Part shown: positions 9,338-18,911 of the stretch, in pieces
How the letters are laid out: each line of letters starts with the position of its first letter
Position numbering within the stretch: position 1 is the stretch's first letter
Origin: Methylophaga sp.
GTDB lineage: Bacteria; Pseudomonadota; Gammaproteobacteria; Nitrosococcales; Methylophagaceae
Reading direction: 5' to 3'
Assembly (NCBI GenBank): GCA_002733715.2
Contig: NVWQ02000053.1
Location: forward strand, 1 to 64,000
DNA: 64,000 bases
Position numbers and translations under genes: made by a program
The notes under the pieces: generated by a model
What the model saw: the letters and a program-made list of their open reading frames with translations, nothing else
What the model was told of the DNA's origin: nothing
The model's database searches: none

Positions 9338-9367
9338 GTTGAATCCTTTATGAATATTAGAAAAAAG

Positions 9368-10147
9368 CTACTCTACCAGAGTTTTCTCAGTTGTTCTATT
9401 GAACAATGGTTTTGTAATCAATACAATTGCCAATAAAGTCCATACGGTAATTGCACCTGTTGGTAAATCAAACAAAAGTGATGCCATTAGCCCTAGAAAA
9501 TAGCCGCTCAAGCCTACACTGTAGGCGAAAAAAAGTTTTTTTCTGGGAGCTGTAATATGTCGACTGGCAAGTGCAGGAAGAATAAGACTGGCAAATACTA
9601 GATAAATCCCTACTAATTGCACAGAGGCAGTCACCGCTAATGAGAACACGATATAAAATAACATCGGCTTTTGTTTGCAATCGACACTAAACCAAACAAT
9701 GAGTAATGGAACATAAAGTGCGGCTACCCACAGTAGTTGTTCATAGTCGACCCATAAAATTTGTCCCACGAGTAAATCATGCAATAATTCATCACTATTA
9801 GGTGCGTACCCCGCTAAAATTAACCCACCACTGGCTGCTAATACAAATAATAAACCGATCAAGGCTTCTAAACTACGGGCATGGTGTTTTTCTAAGCGAT
9901 GAATTAATGTTGCACCGGCAATCGCACTGAGTCCTGCAAAAAGTTGCACCTGCCATGTAGCTAGTTCACCACCAAATACTGTCGCCGTAATGACGCCTAA
10001 AGCGGCAATTTGTGCAATGGCAATATCGATAAAGATAATGCCACGTTTGAGCACTTCTTGCCCTAATGGTACATGTGTGGAAAGGACGAGTGCACCCGCC
10101 AAAAAGGCGGGTAGCAGTAGCGAAATATCAAAATCTCCCCAGATCAT
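9368..10147 (-). CDS. Metal ABC transporter permease, ZnuB family
   Basis: A 259-residue integral membrane protein with about seven to eight helices belonging to the ABC-3 family of zinc/manganese/iron permeases. LSTHVPLGQEVLKRGIIFID near residue 22 and the ALIGLLFVLAASGG stretch (about 95-108) match the family. It would form the inner membrane channel for the binding protein encoded directly upstream, with which it overlaps by 4 bases. No ABC ATPase gene (znuC-like) lies nearby, so the ATPase must be encoded elsewhere. Metal specificity, probably zinc, is inferred from family and context. Confidence 0.85.
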   Translation of the reverse strand: MIWGDFDISLLLPAFLAGALVLSTHVPLGQEVLKRGIIFIDIAIAQIAALGVITATVFGGELATWQVQLFAGLSAIAGATLIHRLEKHHARSLEALIGLLFVLAASGGLILAGYAPNSDELLHDLLVGQILWVDYEQLLWVAALYVPLLIVWFSVDCKQKPMLFYIVFSLAVTASVQLVGIYLVFASLILPALASRHITAPRKKLFFAYSVGLSGYFLGLMASLLFDLPTGAITVWTLLAIVLITKPLFNRTTEKTLVE

Positions 10148-11040
10148 TTATTCGCCTTCAGTAGGCGTTTAATGGTGTCATCAAATAAGCCAAACAAATC
10201 CTGGCTTTGTTTATTTCCACCGACTGTAAAGGGCAAACTCACACTGGTGATGGATGATTTTTTTACCAGCCAGTCTGAAGCACGAGTAGATTGATAGGCA
10301 GCGTGAATAACTATATTTGCAGGTGTTGTCTTAAGTTGAGTCAATATTCTATTTAAGTAATCGACACTAGGTGGAACGCCTGGTTTTTCTTCTAGCACTG
10401 CTACTTTCTTTAATCCTAACCAGTCAAATAAATAACGCCAACTATCATGCTGAACAACAATAGCAGCATCTTTTAATGGTGCGGCTTGTTGTTGCCATTT
10501 TGTAATGGCCGCCTGCCAACGTTGCGTAAAATCATCGCCACGTTGTTGATAAAAATCTGCATTGTCACTATCAAGTTCTTGCAAGCGTTGGCTAAGTGCC
10601 TTTGCAATTTGCATAATGTTCAGTGGGCTAGTTTGAATATGTGGATTACCGGCGGCATGAACATGGCCTTGACTGCGATCAAGTGATGTTGGCATATCAG
10701 ATAATCTGACATAATTAGAAGCCATAAAGTAACCAGGTGATCCTGCTTGAATCGCTGAATTACTAGATTTACGCTGTAATAGTGGTAACCAACCTACTTC
10801 TAATTCAGCGCCTGTACACACTAATAAGTCTGCTCGTCTTGCTTTGGCAATTAGACTAGGACGAGCCTGAATATAATGCGGATCTTGCAAGCCATTAGTA
10901 GCAGAAAATACGGTGACTTTATCGCCACCGAGTTCTTGGCTTAAGGCCGCCCATTCAGGTTCACAGGCAAAGATATTAACCTCAGCCATGACGGGTGAAG
11001 TAGCGACAAATAGTAGTAAAGATGTGATTATTTTTTTCAT
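10144..11040 (-). CDS. Metal ABC transporter substrate-binding protein, ZnuA-like
   Basis: A periplasmic binding protein of the cluster A-I (ZnuA/TroA) family. The best start is the ATG at 11040, with GGAGAG four bases upstream; it gives 298 residues starting with a signal peptide (MKKIITSLLL to VMA). An in-frame TTG 12 bases earlier is unlikely. Candidate metal ligands are the His in DPHYIQARPS, the His in AAGNPHIQTSP and the His in VVQHDSW, plus a C-terminal acidic residue. The His/Asp-rich loop of classical ZnuA is reduced here to a short GHVHAAGNPH stretch. The gene overlaps the permease gene by 4 bases and follows the porin-like gene by 12. Confidence 0.85.
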   Translation of the reverse strand: MKKIITSLLLFVATSPVMAEVNIFACEPEWAALSQELGGDKVTVFSATNGLQDPHYIQARPSLIAKARRADLLVCTGAELEVGWLPLLQRKSSNSAIQAGSPGYFMASNYVRLSDMPTSLDRSQGHVHAAGNPHIQTSPLNIMQIAKALSQRLQELDSDNADFYQQRGDDFTQRWQAAITKWQQQAAPLKDAAIVVQHDSWRYLFDWLGLKKVAVLEEKPGVPPSVDYLNRILTQLKTTPANIVIHAAYQSTRASDWLVKKSSITSVSLPFTVGGNKQSQDLFGLFDDTIKRLLKANK

Positions 11041-11052
11041 GAAACTCTCCAA

Positions 11053-12381
11053 TTAATAGCTATGTGCGCCATGAGCGCCGATGTTAACGGTATATTGTAA
11101 GAACAACTGGGTATCGTTATTGCGTGAAGACTTATCTTCATTTATTTGTACGCGAAGTCGACTAAAATTACTGGGTAACCATTCCAACATCAAGCTGTAG
11201 CGTTGTGGGTGAAAGCTGGTTAAATCAAGGTTAGCAGCGTTCAATAAGCCTACATTTGATGCATTGATTGAACTGCTTAAACGGTCATAACGCATGCCCG
11301 CACGCCAGCGCGGCATAAATTGATACATACCTTCTACATAGCCGCCATATTGTTTACCATTATAAATGGCCGTTGTTGGGATGTTGTTGAGTGTGCCTGT
11401 GTCATGTGAGTAAAAATATTCGCCTAATAAGGTGAGATTTTGTTGCGTTGGGTTACCGTTCGGTGCCCATTTGTAGATAAGGGATAGGTTGCTAATATCC
11501 GTATCACCATTAAAAGTAACGGGGCTAGGCAGGTTCATATCACCGATAGATCGATCTTTAGGGGATGATTGCCAGTGTGCAACACTTGCCTGCCAGCTGT
11601 GACTAATGCCGATATCACCGCCTGTTTTAGCAAACACTAACCAGTCGCCAATACCACTATGTGAGCCATTACTGGGATATTGATTACCACTGCCGATAGT
11701 GCCACCAATTTCAACGAGTTGGTCAGTGGGTAAGATATAAGATAGTTTTAGACCATCCGTCGCCATTTGATCACCGAATAAACCCCGATAAATCAATGGT
11801 GCGTCAGCAAAATTCCACACATGAACGTGGCGTTCATTTAAATAACCAATGGGCGAGTAAAAACGTCCAGCCCGAACGGTTAGGCCATTATCGAGGCCTT
11901 GAGTTTCGATAAAGGCTTCTTCGACGCCAGCCCCATCATCCGCTAAAGCAATGGTCATTTGGCCGAATAATAGTTGATCGATACTGGCGCTTAATGTTAT
12001 TTCACTTTCGCCTAATGACAAACCTTCCGTTGCTAGCCCCGCTCCATTCTGCATTGAAAAACCATTTAGAGTATAGTTACCTGTTGGGTTTGAATAGCTA
12101 CTAAACTGACCATTTAACACCATGCTAATGGCCGGGTTAAAGCTATTATTGCTGTGGGTGATGGGAATGGGTGTTGATTTGACAATGGCGACTTCTTCAC
12201 GCACATCATTGGTCGTGTTTTCAGCTTGGGTTAGACGCTGTTCTAGTTGTTGGATGCGTTGCTCATATTCAGCTCGCATCTGAGCAATTTCGGCTTTTAA
12301 ATCGCCGAGATCATCAGCCAATACCGCAGACATAGGGGTGAGTGCTGCGGCAATAAGCAGTGTTAATGTTAATCGTTTCAT
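11053..12381 (-). CDS. Porin-like outer membrane beta-barrel with N-terminal coiled coil
   Basis: The 442-residue protein has a signal peptide (1-22, ending VLA), a coiled coil (about 25-65, LGDLKAEIAQMRAEYEQRI) and a long C-terminal part with alternating aromatic and polar residues typical of outer membrane strands, ending SY. The coiled-coil-plus-barrel plan resembles trimeric porins such as DcaP. Its place directly upstream of the metal-binding protein and permease, on the same strand, suggests that it carries the metal or a chelate across the outer membrane; this is inference from context. It is not TonB-dependent in appearance (no plug domain). Confidence 0.75.
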   Translation of the reverse strand: MKRLTLTLLIAAALTPMSAVLADDLGDLKAEIAQMRAEYEQRIQQLEQRLTQAENTTNDVREEVAIVKSTPIPITHSNNSFNPAISMVLNGQFSSYSNPTGNYTLNGFSMQNGAGLATEGLSLGESEITLSASIDQLLFGQMTIALADDGAGVEEAFIETQGLDNGLTVRAGRFYSPIGYLNERHVHVWNFADAPLIYRGLFGDQMATDGLKLSYILPTDQLVEIGGTIGSGNQYPSNGSHSGIGDWLVFAKTGGDIGISHSWQASVAHWQSSPKDRSIGDMNLPSPVTFNGDTDISNLSLIYKWAPNGNPTQQNLTLLGEYFYSHDTGTLNNIPTTAIYNGKQYGGYVEGMYQFMPRWRAGMRYDRLSSSINASNVGLLNAANLDLTSFHPQRYSLMLEWLPSNFSRLRVQINEDKSSRNNDTQLFLQYTVNIGAHGAHSY

Positions 12382-12461
12382 AGTGTTTTCTCATAGCATT
12401 AGTTGCAGAGATAAGCCCGTCAGCAGACGGATCTATCCTGAAATAGTGTAGGTGTTACAGG

Positions 12462-12752
12462 CTATGAAAAAACAGGTGGGGCGCGGATGGCATGGTGTTC
12501 ACGTTGACGTATTGATATCGACGTGAAGACTAAAGTGGGCTCAGTCGTACTAAACTGTACGGTGAACTGAGGCTTAATTGATATTGCCAGATCAAGCGTC
12601 GGGGTGTGACTGACACTTTCAAAGCGTTGACATTGGTCACTCGTAATATGGAAAGGATGTGAAACATCATGCCAAATAGCAAACGACTGCATTAACAGCA
12701 ATAATGCTGTCAGCAGGTAAAGCCAATGACGTTGGTTAAGGACATTTTTCAC
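12462..12752 (-). CDS. DUF2946-like small exported/membrane protein
   Basis: A 96-residue protein with one hydrophobic segment (about 9-27, WLYLLTALLLLMQSFAIW) followed by HDVSHPFHITSDQC, a histidine- and cysteine-bearing stretch, and a C-terminus ending RAPPVFS. That ending and the overall plan recall DUF2946 proteins, which are often found near metal transport genes. It lies between dapE (13 bases upstream) and the porin-like gene (80 bases downstream). The His-rich start of the mature part suggests a metal-linked role, which is not proven. Confidence 0.6.
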   Translation of the reverse strand: MKNVLNQRHWLYLLTALLLLMQSFAIWHDVSHPFHITSDQCQRFESVSHTPTLDLAISIKPQFTVQFSTTEPTLVFTSISIRQREHHAIRAPPVFS

Positions 12753-12765
12753 GATTAGACAGGAT

Positions 12766-13902
<1,137 letters not shown>

Positions 13903-14397
13903 TTAAATATCCATGCCAATGGTAAATAACACGGCATTAAAACCTAGTAAGATTGTATCAAAACCAAAAGCATTTTTCTTGTAGCCAATACTGGGAATAA
14001 TGGCAGGAGCAAAGCCAAAATCATTAAGTGGTATCTTATCCTCAAACTCATCTTTATAGCCATGAATCAAGCCCATGGTCACTTTTGTATGAAAGTCTTG
14101 CCAGTTTCCATGATAATTCCAGCTTTTTCCACCATACATATATTGTGAAAATTGACCAAAGGAATTATTAAATAATGACAAGCCATATAACCAATTATTC
14201 GCTTTAACAGCTTCTAAGCTGGTGAAAATTCGAGGACCAGCATAATCCTTATCGTCATCACCACCAAAGTGAAAATAAGTGCCTGTTTGAAAATACAGGT
14301 GGTCATAGTTATACCAATATTTTTCTTTTGCGTGCAATGAAAAAGGTAAAAGTAATACCAAACTTAACGCAAGAGTCATGATGCTTTTTTTTATCAT
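13903..14397 (-). CDS. Small outer membrane beta-barrel family protein (often labelled sn-glycerol-3-phosphate transporter)
   Basis: A 164-residue secreted protein with a signal peptide (1-23, ending LHA). The mature part is rich in aromatic residues and glycine, with YWYNYDHLYFQTGTYFHF at its start and DFGFAPAIIPSIGYKK near residue 126, a pattern seen in a proteobacterial family of small PagP-like barrels that databases often name sn-glycerol-3-phosphate transporter without good evidence. The ATG overlaps the end of the upstream ArsC-like gene by 4 bases. The true function is unknown. Confidence 0.65.
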   Translation of the reverse strand: MIKKSIMTLALSLVLLLPFSLHAKEKYWYNYDHLYFQTGTYFHFGGDDDKDYAGPRIFTSLEAVKANNWLYGLSLFNNSFGQFSQYMYGGKSWNYHGNWQDFHTKVTMGLIHGYKDEFEDKIPLNDFGFAPAIIPSIGYKKNAFGFDTILLGFNAVLFTIGMDI

Positions 14398-14738
14398 GAT
14401 ATTAGTTTTTCGTAATCCATTATATTAAATCCAACTATTATATCCCTACCTGTCATCAATATAGGCCGTTTAATTAATGTTGGATTTTCCAGCATTAATG
14501 TAATGGCATTATTTTGATTCAATGTGTCTTTCTTATTCTGATCAATATTCTGCCATGTTCGGCTACGCTTATTTAACAATGTTTCCCATGATACTGACTC
14601 TAGCCATTTACCAATAGTTATCTCATCTAAACCATCAACACGAAAGTCATGAAATTGAAAATCAATATTATTAGCTTCACACCACCGGCGGGCTTTTCTA
14701 ACTGTGTCGCAGTTTTTAATGCCGTATAAAGTGGTCAT
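14394..14738 (-). CDS. ArsC/Spx family protein, YffB-like
   Basis: A 114-residue thioredoxin-fold protein. The N-terminus MTTLYGIKNCDTVRKARRW places a single cysteine (Cys10) where ArsC and Spx proteins have the active-site cysteine. The YffB branch sits next to dapE and dapC in many gammaproteobacteria, as here, where it overlaps dapC by 4 bases and the next gene by 4. YffB is thought to be a glutathione-dependent thiol reductase; its link with lysine synthesis is only positional. Confidence 0.88.
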   Translation of the reverse strand: MTTLYGIKNCDTVRKARRWCEANNIDFQFHDFRVDGLDEITIGKWLESVSWETLLNKRSRTWQNIDQNKKDTLNQNNAITLMLENPTLIKRPILMTGRDIIVGFNIMDYEKLIS

Positions 14739-15994
14739 TGTGATGAATTTTCAGCTTGTAATGTTTCTAGTAGGCTTAAAATTCGGTGGGCAGCATTAAT
14801 GCACTCTTCTATTGGTGCAACTAATGCCATTCGGACTCGATTTTTGCCAGGATTACCATTGGCAGTATCGCGCGCTAAAAAGCTGCCGGGTAATACGGTA
14901 ACATTTTGTTCATCAAATAATCGACGTGCAAATTCAGTGTCTGAAATAGGTGTTTCTGCCCATAAATAAAAGCTAGCTTCAGGCAAGCTAACATTCATGT
15001 TTCGGCCTAAAATAGCTAAAACGGCATCAAACTTATCACGATATTGTTTGCGGTTATAGATAACATGCTCTTCATCTTGCCAAGCAACCAGTGATGCGGC
15101 TTGGGTCGCAGTTGGCATAGCAGAGCCATGGTAGGTACGATAGCGTAAAAAATCTTTTATGATCTTTTCATCACCCGCCACAAAGCCACTGCGTAAGCCA
15201 GGTGCGTTTGAGCGTTTTGATAAGCTGTGGAAAATCACGCAGTGACTAAAATCGGTATAGCCCGCTTTGACGGCCGCTTCTAATAAGCCAACAGGTGGCT
15301 GTGATTCATCAATATAAATTTCTGAATAACATTCATCCGAGGCAATGATAAAGTCATGTTTATGTGCTAATTCGATCAGCATCGTTAATGTTGCTTGATC
15401 GATAACCGCACCGGTAGGATTGCCAGGACTACATAAATATAATAATTGGCAGCGATCCCAAATATCGGCACTTACGGCAGAAAAATCGGGAATAAAGTTA
15501 TTGTCCGCATCGCAGTTTAGGAAATAAGGTTCAGCGCCCGCTAAAATTGCTGCACCCTCATATATTTGATAAAAAGGATTAGGCATCAAAATCAAGGGGT
15601 CAGCCAGCTTGATCTTGGCCTCACCGCGATCAAGCTGGCTGACCCCTTGATTTCTATCAACAACAGCTTGGGCAAAAGCAAATAATGCCTCACGTGTACC
15701 GTTGACTGGAAGGATATGCCTAGTAGCTTGAATATAACCGGTTAACTGAAAACGATTACCTAACCATTTTTCTATAGCAAGTCTAAGCTCAAGTGACCCC
15801 ATTGTGGTGGGGTAAGTAGATAGGCCATGCATATGCTCAATAACGGCTTCGGCAATAAAGCCCGGCGTAGGGTGTTTAGGTTCACCAATAGATAGGGCAA
15901 TATGATTTAAATGCTCAGGTGGATTGCACCCTGCTTTAAGCTCGGCAAGCTTTTCAAATGGATAAGGATGTAGTTTAGCCAGATCAGGATTCAT
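14735..15994 (-). CDS. dapC: N-succinyldiaminopimelate aminotransferase DapC, with an internal palindrome
   Basis: DapC is a PLP aminotransferase that makes N-succinyl-LL-diaminopimelate. MPNPFYQIYEGA, LCSPGNPTGAV and the Lys-bearing HSLSKRSNAPGLRSG are intact fold-type I motifs. The protein has 419 residues, about 20 more than typical DapC proteins (near 397). The extra length falls at about residues 115-136, between FAFAQAVVDRN and PLILMPNPFYQ, exactly where the DNA carries a perfect 26-bp inverted repeat (15589-15653). The frame stays open through it. This looks like in-frame insertion of a palindromic element. Start ATG at 15994; the gene leads the dapC to dapE run. Confidence 0.93.
   Translation of the reverse strand: MNPDLAKLHPYPFEKLAELKAGCNPPEHLNHIALSIGEPKHPTPGFIAEAVIEHMHGLSTYPTTMGSLELRLAIEKWLGNRFQLTGYIQATRHILPVNGTREALFAFAQAVVDRNQGVSQLDRGEAKIKLADPLILMPNPFYQIYEGAAILAGAEPYFLNCDADNNFIPDFSAVSADIWDRCQLLYLCSPGNPTGAVIDQATLTMLIELAHKHDFIIASDECYSEIYIDESQPPVGLLEAAVKAGYTDFSHCVIFHSLSKRSNAPGLRSGFVAGDEKIIKDFLRYRTYHGSAMPTATQAASLVAWQDEEHVIYNRKQYRDKFDAVLAILGRNMNVSLPEASFYLWAETPISDTEFARRLFDEQNVTVLPGSFLARDTANGNPGKNRVRMALVAPIEECINAAHRILSLLETLQAENSSQ
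15589..15653. repeat. Perfect 26-bp inverted repeat with 13-base loop inside dapC
   Basis: The left arm spans 15589-15614 and the right arm 15628-15653; they are perfect reverse complements across 26 bases. The core reads GGGGTCAGCCAGCTTGATC on the left and its complement on the right. GGGGTCAG...CTGACCCC palindromes are a common form of REP-like elements mobilised by RAYT-type Y1 transposases in gammaproteobacteria. Here the element lies inside a coding region and is translated in frame. No other copy and no transposase were seen in this window. Confidence 0.85.
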
Positions 15995-16095
15995 CGATGC
16001 AATTCGAGTTAGGTAAAAACGAACCAGTATAGCGGGTTATTCAAAATTTTAAATTAATACTGACCTTTATTTTACTGATGGTATAAAATTTATCA

Positions 16096-16980
16096 ATGAA
16101 CCCACAAAATCACCCACATCATCGCTTGGCAATTGCTAGTTTATTATTTTCAGCCAGTCTGTGGGGTTTGATTTGGTATCCCCTGCGATTATTGAATGAG
16201 GCAGGAATGAGCGCTGTTTGGAGCTCATTAATTATGTATTTGGCGGCGGGTGCAGTCGCTGTCCCTGTATTATATAAGCAGTGTAAGTTGATATCCTTAC
16301 ATCGCGCAGATTTACTAGCGCTAGCTGTCGCTGCAGGCATCACTAATGTAGCTTTTGTAGTGGCTTTGATTGAAGGTGAGGTGATGCGAGTGATGTTGTT
16401 GTTTTATCTATCGCCTTTGTGGACGGTTTTATTAGGCCGTTGGTGGTTAGGTGAGCGATTATCACGAGCTGCGATGATGATGTTTGCTGTTGCAATGAGC
16501 GGCTCTATTATAATGCTCTGGAATCCAGAAATGGGTTGGCCTTGGCCTCATGGAATGGCAGATTGGTTAGCGTTAATGGCCAGCATAGCTTTTTCAATTA
16601 ATAATGTGCTTGCGAGGAAACTAGAGCCGGTATCCATGGGAGTTAAAACAGGTGTCGTTTGGTGGGGCGTAGTAGCCACATCAGTAGTTGTTTTGCTTTG
16701 GCAACAGACTTCAGTGCCAGATGTCGCTATCGGCGTTTGGGTGGGTGCGGCACTGCTGGGATTATTAGGAATAACAACGATGACCATTGCTGTGCTGTAT
16801 GGGGTCGGTAAAATGCCTGTTTATCGTTCGTCCGTCATCATGTTATTTGAATTAATTGTTGCCGCGGTGGCTGCATGGTTATTAACGGATGAAATCATGT
16901 CACTACAAGAATGGTTAGGTGGCATTTTAATTTTAGCGGCGGCCTATGGTGTTGCACGATCAGAGATGAAAGAACAGTAG
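16096..16980 (+). CDS. EamA/DMT family transporter
   Basis: The 294-residue protein has about ten hydrophobic helices in two EamA repeats. The first repeat starts LLFSASLWGLIWYPLRLLNEAG (residues near 16) and contains LSPLWTVLLGRWWLGERLS near residue 105; the second ends with the matching LLTDEIMSLQEWLGGILI near 262. Members export metabolites or amino acids across the inner membrane; the substrate cannot be predicted. It diverges from dapC across a 101-base gap. Confidence 0.88.
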   Translation: MNPQNHPHHRLAIASLLFSASLWGLIWYPLRLLNEAGMSAVWSSLIMYLAAGAVAVPVLYKQCKLISLHRADLLALAVAAGITNVAFVVALIEGEVMRVMLLFYLSPLWTVLLGRWWLGERLSRAAMMMFAVAMSGSIIMLWNPEMGWPWPHGMADWLALMASIAFSINNVLARKLEPVSMGVKTGVVWWGVVATSVVVLLWQQTSVPDVAIGVWVGAALLGLLGITTMTIAVLYGVGKMPVYRSSVIMLFELIVAAVAAWLLTDEIMSLQEWLGGILILAAAYGVARSEMKEQ

Positions 16981-17013
16981 CTTCGAAAACCGAAATATAA
17001 AAAGAGGATTAAG

Positions 17014-17403
17014 ATGATTAAATCAATTGCACATGCGAGCTTTTTAGTTGCAGATGTGAACACGGCGTTAGATTTTTATTGTGGTGTTTTAGCCATTAAG
17101 CAAAATATGACGAGACCAAAATTTCCATTTGATGGTGCTTGGCTAGACCTAGGTGATAGCGGACAACAACTACATTTAATGCAATTGCCTAATCCAGATT
17201 CAAAAGAAGGTCGGCCAGAGCATGGCGGCAAAGATAAGCATATTGCTTTGGTGGTTGATAATTTAGATGCATTGGCTGAAAAATTAGAAGCGGCAGAGAT
17301 CACATTTTCACGCAGTAAATCAGGACGATCAGCCTTCTTTTGCCGTGATCCGGATGGTAATGCCTTAGAGTTTGCAGAAGATTTTGCTATTGGGAAAAGC
17401 TGA
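17014..17403 (+). CDS. VOC family (glyoxalase-fold) protein
   Basis: A 129-residue single-domain protein with two beta-alpha-beta-beta-beta units. AHASFLVADVNTALDFYCG starts the first unit with a potential metal ligand His, KHIALVVDNLDALAEKL starts the second, and FFCRDPDGNALEFAED ends it with the usual Glu ligand. Family members include glyoxalases, dioxygenases and resistance proteins; nothing singles out one activity. An AAGAGG ribosome site lies upstream, 33 bases after the exporter gene. Confidence 0.85.
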   Translation: MIKSIAHASFLVADVNTALDFYCGVLAIKQNMTRPKFPFDGAWLDLGDSGQQLHLMQLPNPDSKEGRPEHGGKDKHIALVVDNLDALAEKLEAAEITFSRSKSGRSAFFCRDPDGNALEFAEDFAIGKS

Positions 17404-17698
17404 CTATTTTTCTTGGTAATTTCACCTTTCAACAACTTACAGACTTACTCACATTTCCTGTGGATAAGTCTGTGGTTAACTCTTTAGATATTGGCTAAAG
17501 CGTTATTATTCAACACTGTTACTTAAAATGGTCAAAAAGTAACCATGACAAATAAGTTGTATAAAATCAATCGGTTATACCTGTTATTATTAGTATCAAT
17601 GACTTAGCGGCGATAGTTGTTACAGTTTTGTAACAGTGACACTCAATCTTGAATAACTTTTGGTATGTCAAGCATTAATATGCTTTGTTTTTATAAAA
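17404..17698. other. Non-coding gap with three short palindromes and a DnaA-box-like site
   Basis: No gene is seen. The gap separates the convergent VOC and nnrS genes. It holds a perfect DnaA-box complement TGTGGATAA (17459-17467), a stem GTTACTT/AAGTAAC (17518-17524 and 17537-17543), GTATAA/TTATAC (17559-17564 and 17575-17580), and TGTTAC/GTAACA (17618-17623 and 17630-17635). The palindromes share GTTAC/GTATA-like ends. None is followed by a clean T-run, so they are not simple terminators. Purpose unknown. Confidence 0.4.
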
Positions 17699-18898
17699 TC
17701 AACCCGGCTGGCCATCGGCTCTAGGGCTAATGAATATCATAAAATAATGTACTAAAAACAATGTAAATGCGATGATCCATAGTAGCTGAGCTGTTCCTAT
17801 TAGATGGATGTAGGCATTTGGAAAAAATATAGGAAAGACTACTCTAATAATGGTGCCAAGCAATAGGCTGAGAAATACCCATTTTAAAATAGTGGGTGGT
17901 TCATTAATATTTCTACCTGTGTGGCCTAATGAAATTCTTGCGATCATGCCTAATGTCATCATACCTATTCCACCATAAGTGAATGCATGCAGTGGAATGG
18001 TGGTTGGATATAGTGCGAAGAAATTAAGCGCTTTTAGAATAAAGCCTAAAATGAAAGAGCTATAGCCTACAAATAGCACCCATAACAAGGGTTTCTGCCA
18101 TATTCCTTTGGTATACCAGCCCCATAGTCTAAAACTATGTAAACTAGCTAATACAGCTGAAAACAGCGCCGTGAGCAATGCTTGTTGCAAAAACACATCA
18201 CTGATCCATAAAGCGGCTAAGAATAACAAACTACTGGTATCAATAAACGACCAATTTTTTAATTGAACTTGGTAGCCAACACCACGCTCGATAAAAAAGG
18301 GCATAACACGTCTAGCAAGTGTAAAAATAAGTGCCATTATAAAATAAACACCTGAAAATAAGCCCCATGAAATGCCTTGATCAACTATATGGAATGCTCC
18401 CAAGTAATACAAAATATTTGCTGATAATAAAAGCATAATTTTGGATACTATAGCTGTTTGCCGCCACTGTTTTACCTTAACTATAGGGTGGAGTATAGCG
18501 AGGGTGAGGCCAACATAAAAAGCAATATCAAATAAAGCGCCCCAGACAAAGAGTACGGGTGAATTAAGTAGGGGAAGTATTCTTGCCAGTAACCAGGTTA
18601 GCGCTAATAAAAATAATGGCCATCTCTGAATAGTTTGAACGCCAGTCCAGTTTCGAACTGCAGTGAGTAAGAACCCTGCAATGATGGCAGCACTGTAGCC
18701 AAAAACCATTTCGTGACCATGCCAAGCGATGGGAGTGACATTTGTTATGGGTAATGTCCATCCGAAAGTATAATTTGCCATCCATAGTGATGTGGCGATA
18801 ATGGAAAATAAAATAGCGAGCAAGAAAAAGGGTCTAAAACCTAGTTCGAATAAAGCGAATTTTTTAACAGGCTGTGGGTTTAATTCGGGCTGTTGCAT
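17699..18898 (-). CDS. nnrS: NnrS family haem-copper membrane protein
   Basis: A 399-residue protein with about twelve membrane helices. The N-terminal FELGFRPFFLLAILF and WHGHEMVFGYSAAIIAGFLLTAVRNWTG pieces are signature segments of NnrS, with conserved histidines likely to bind haem and copper. HAFTYGGIGMMTLGMIARISLGHTGR near residue 310 is a second conserved block. NnrS proteins protect against nitrosative stress and are linked with denitrification. It is the last gene of a mobAB-moeA-ttcA-nnrS run, 13 bases after ttcA, which fits a shared role around molybdenum enzymes and nitrogen oxides. Confidence 0.92.
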   Translation of the reverse strand: MQQPELNPQPVKKFALFELGFRPFFLLAILFSIIATSLWMANYTFGWTLPITNVTPIAWHGHEMVFGYSAAIIAGFLLTAVRNWTGVQTIQRWPLFLLALTWLLARILPLLNSPVLFVWGALFDIAFYVGLTLAILHPIVKVKQWRQTAIVSKIMLLLSANILYYLGAFHIVDQGISWGLFSGVYFIMALIFTLARRVMPFFIERGVGYQVQLKNWSFIDTSSLLFLAALWISDVFLQQALLTALFSAVLASLHSFRLWGWYTKGIWQKPLLWVLFVGYSSFILGFILKALNFFALYPTTIPLHAFTYGGIGMMTLGMIARISLGHTGRNINEPPTILKWVFLSLLLGTIIRVVFPIFFPNAYIHLIGTAQLLWIIAFTLFLVHYFMIFISPRADGQPG

Positions 18899-18911
18899 AG
18901 TATCGGTGGTC

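Noticed and set aside
12417-12430. CCGTC/GACGG hairpin before the porin-like gene as a terminator or operator
   Set aside because: The stem is only 5 bp, is not followed by a T-run on either strand and does not match a Zur site that I know.
17459-17467. Replication origin at the DnaA-box-like site
   Set aside because: Only one perfect box is seen and none of the usual origin neighbours (dnaA, dnaN, gidA, rpmH, parAB) is present.
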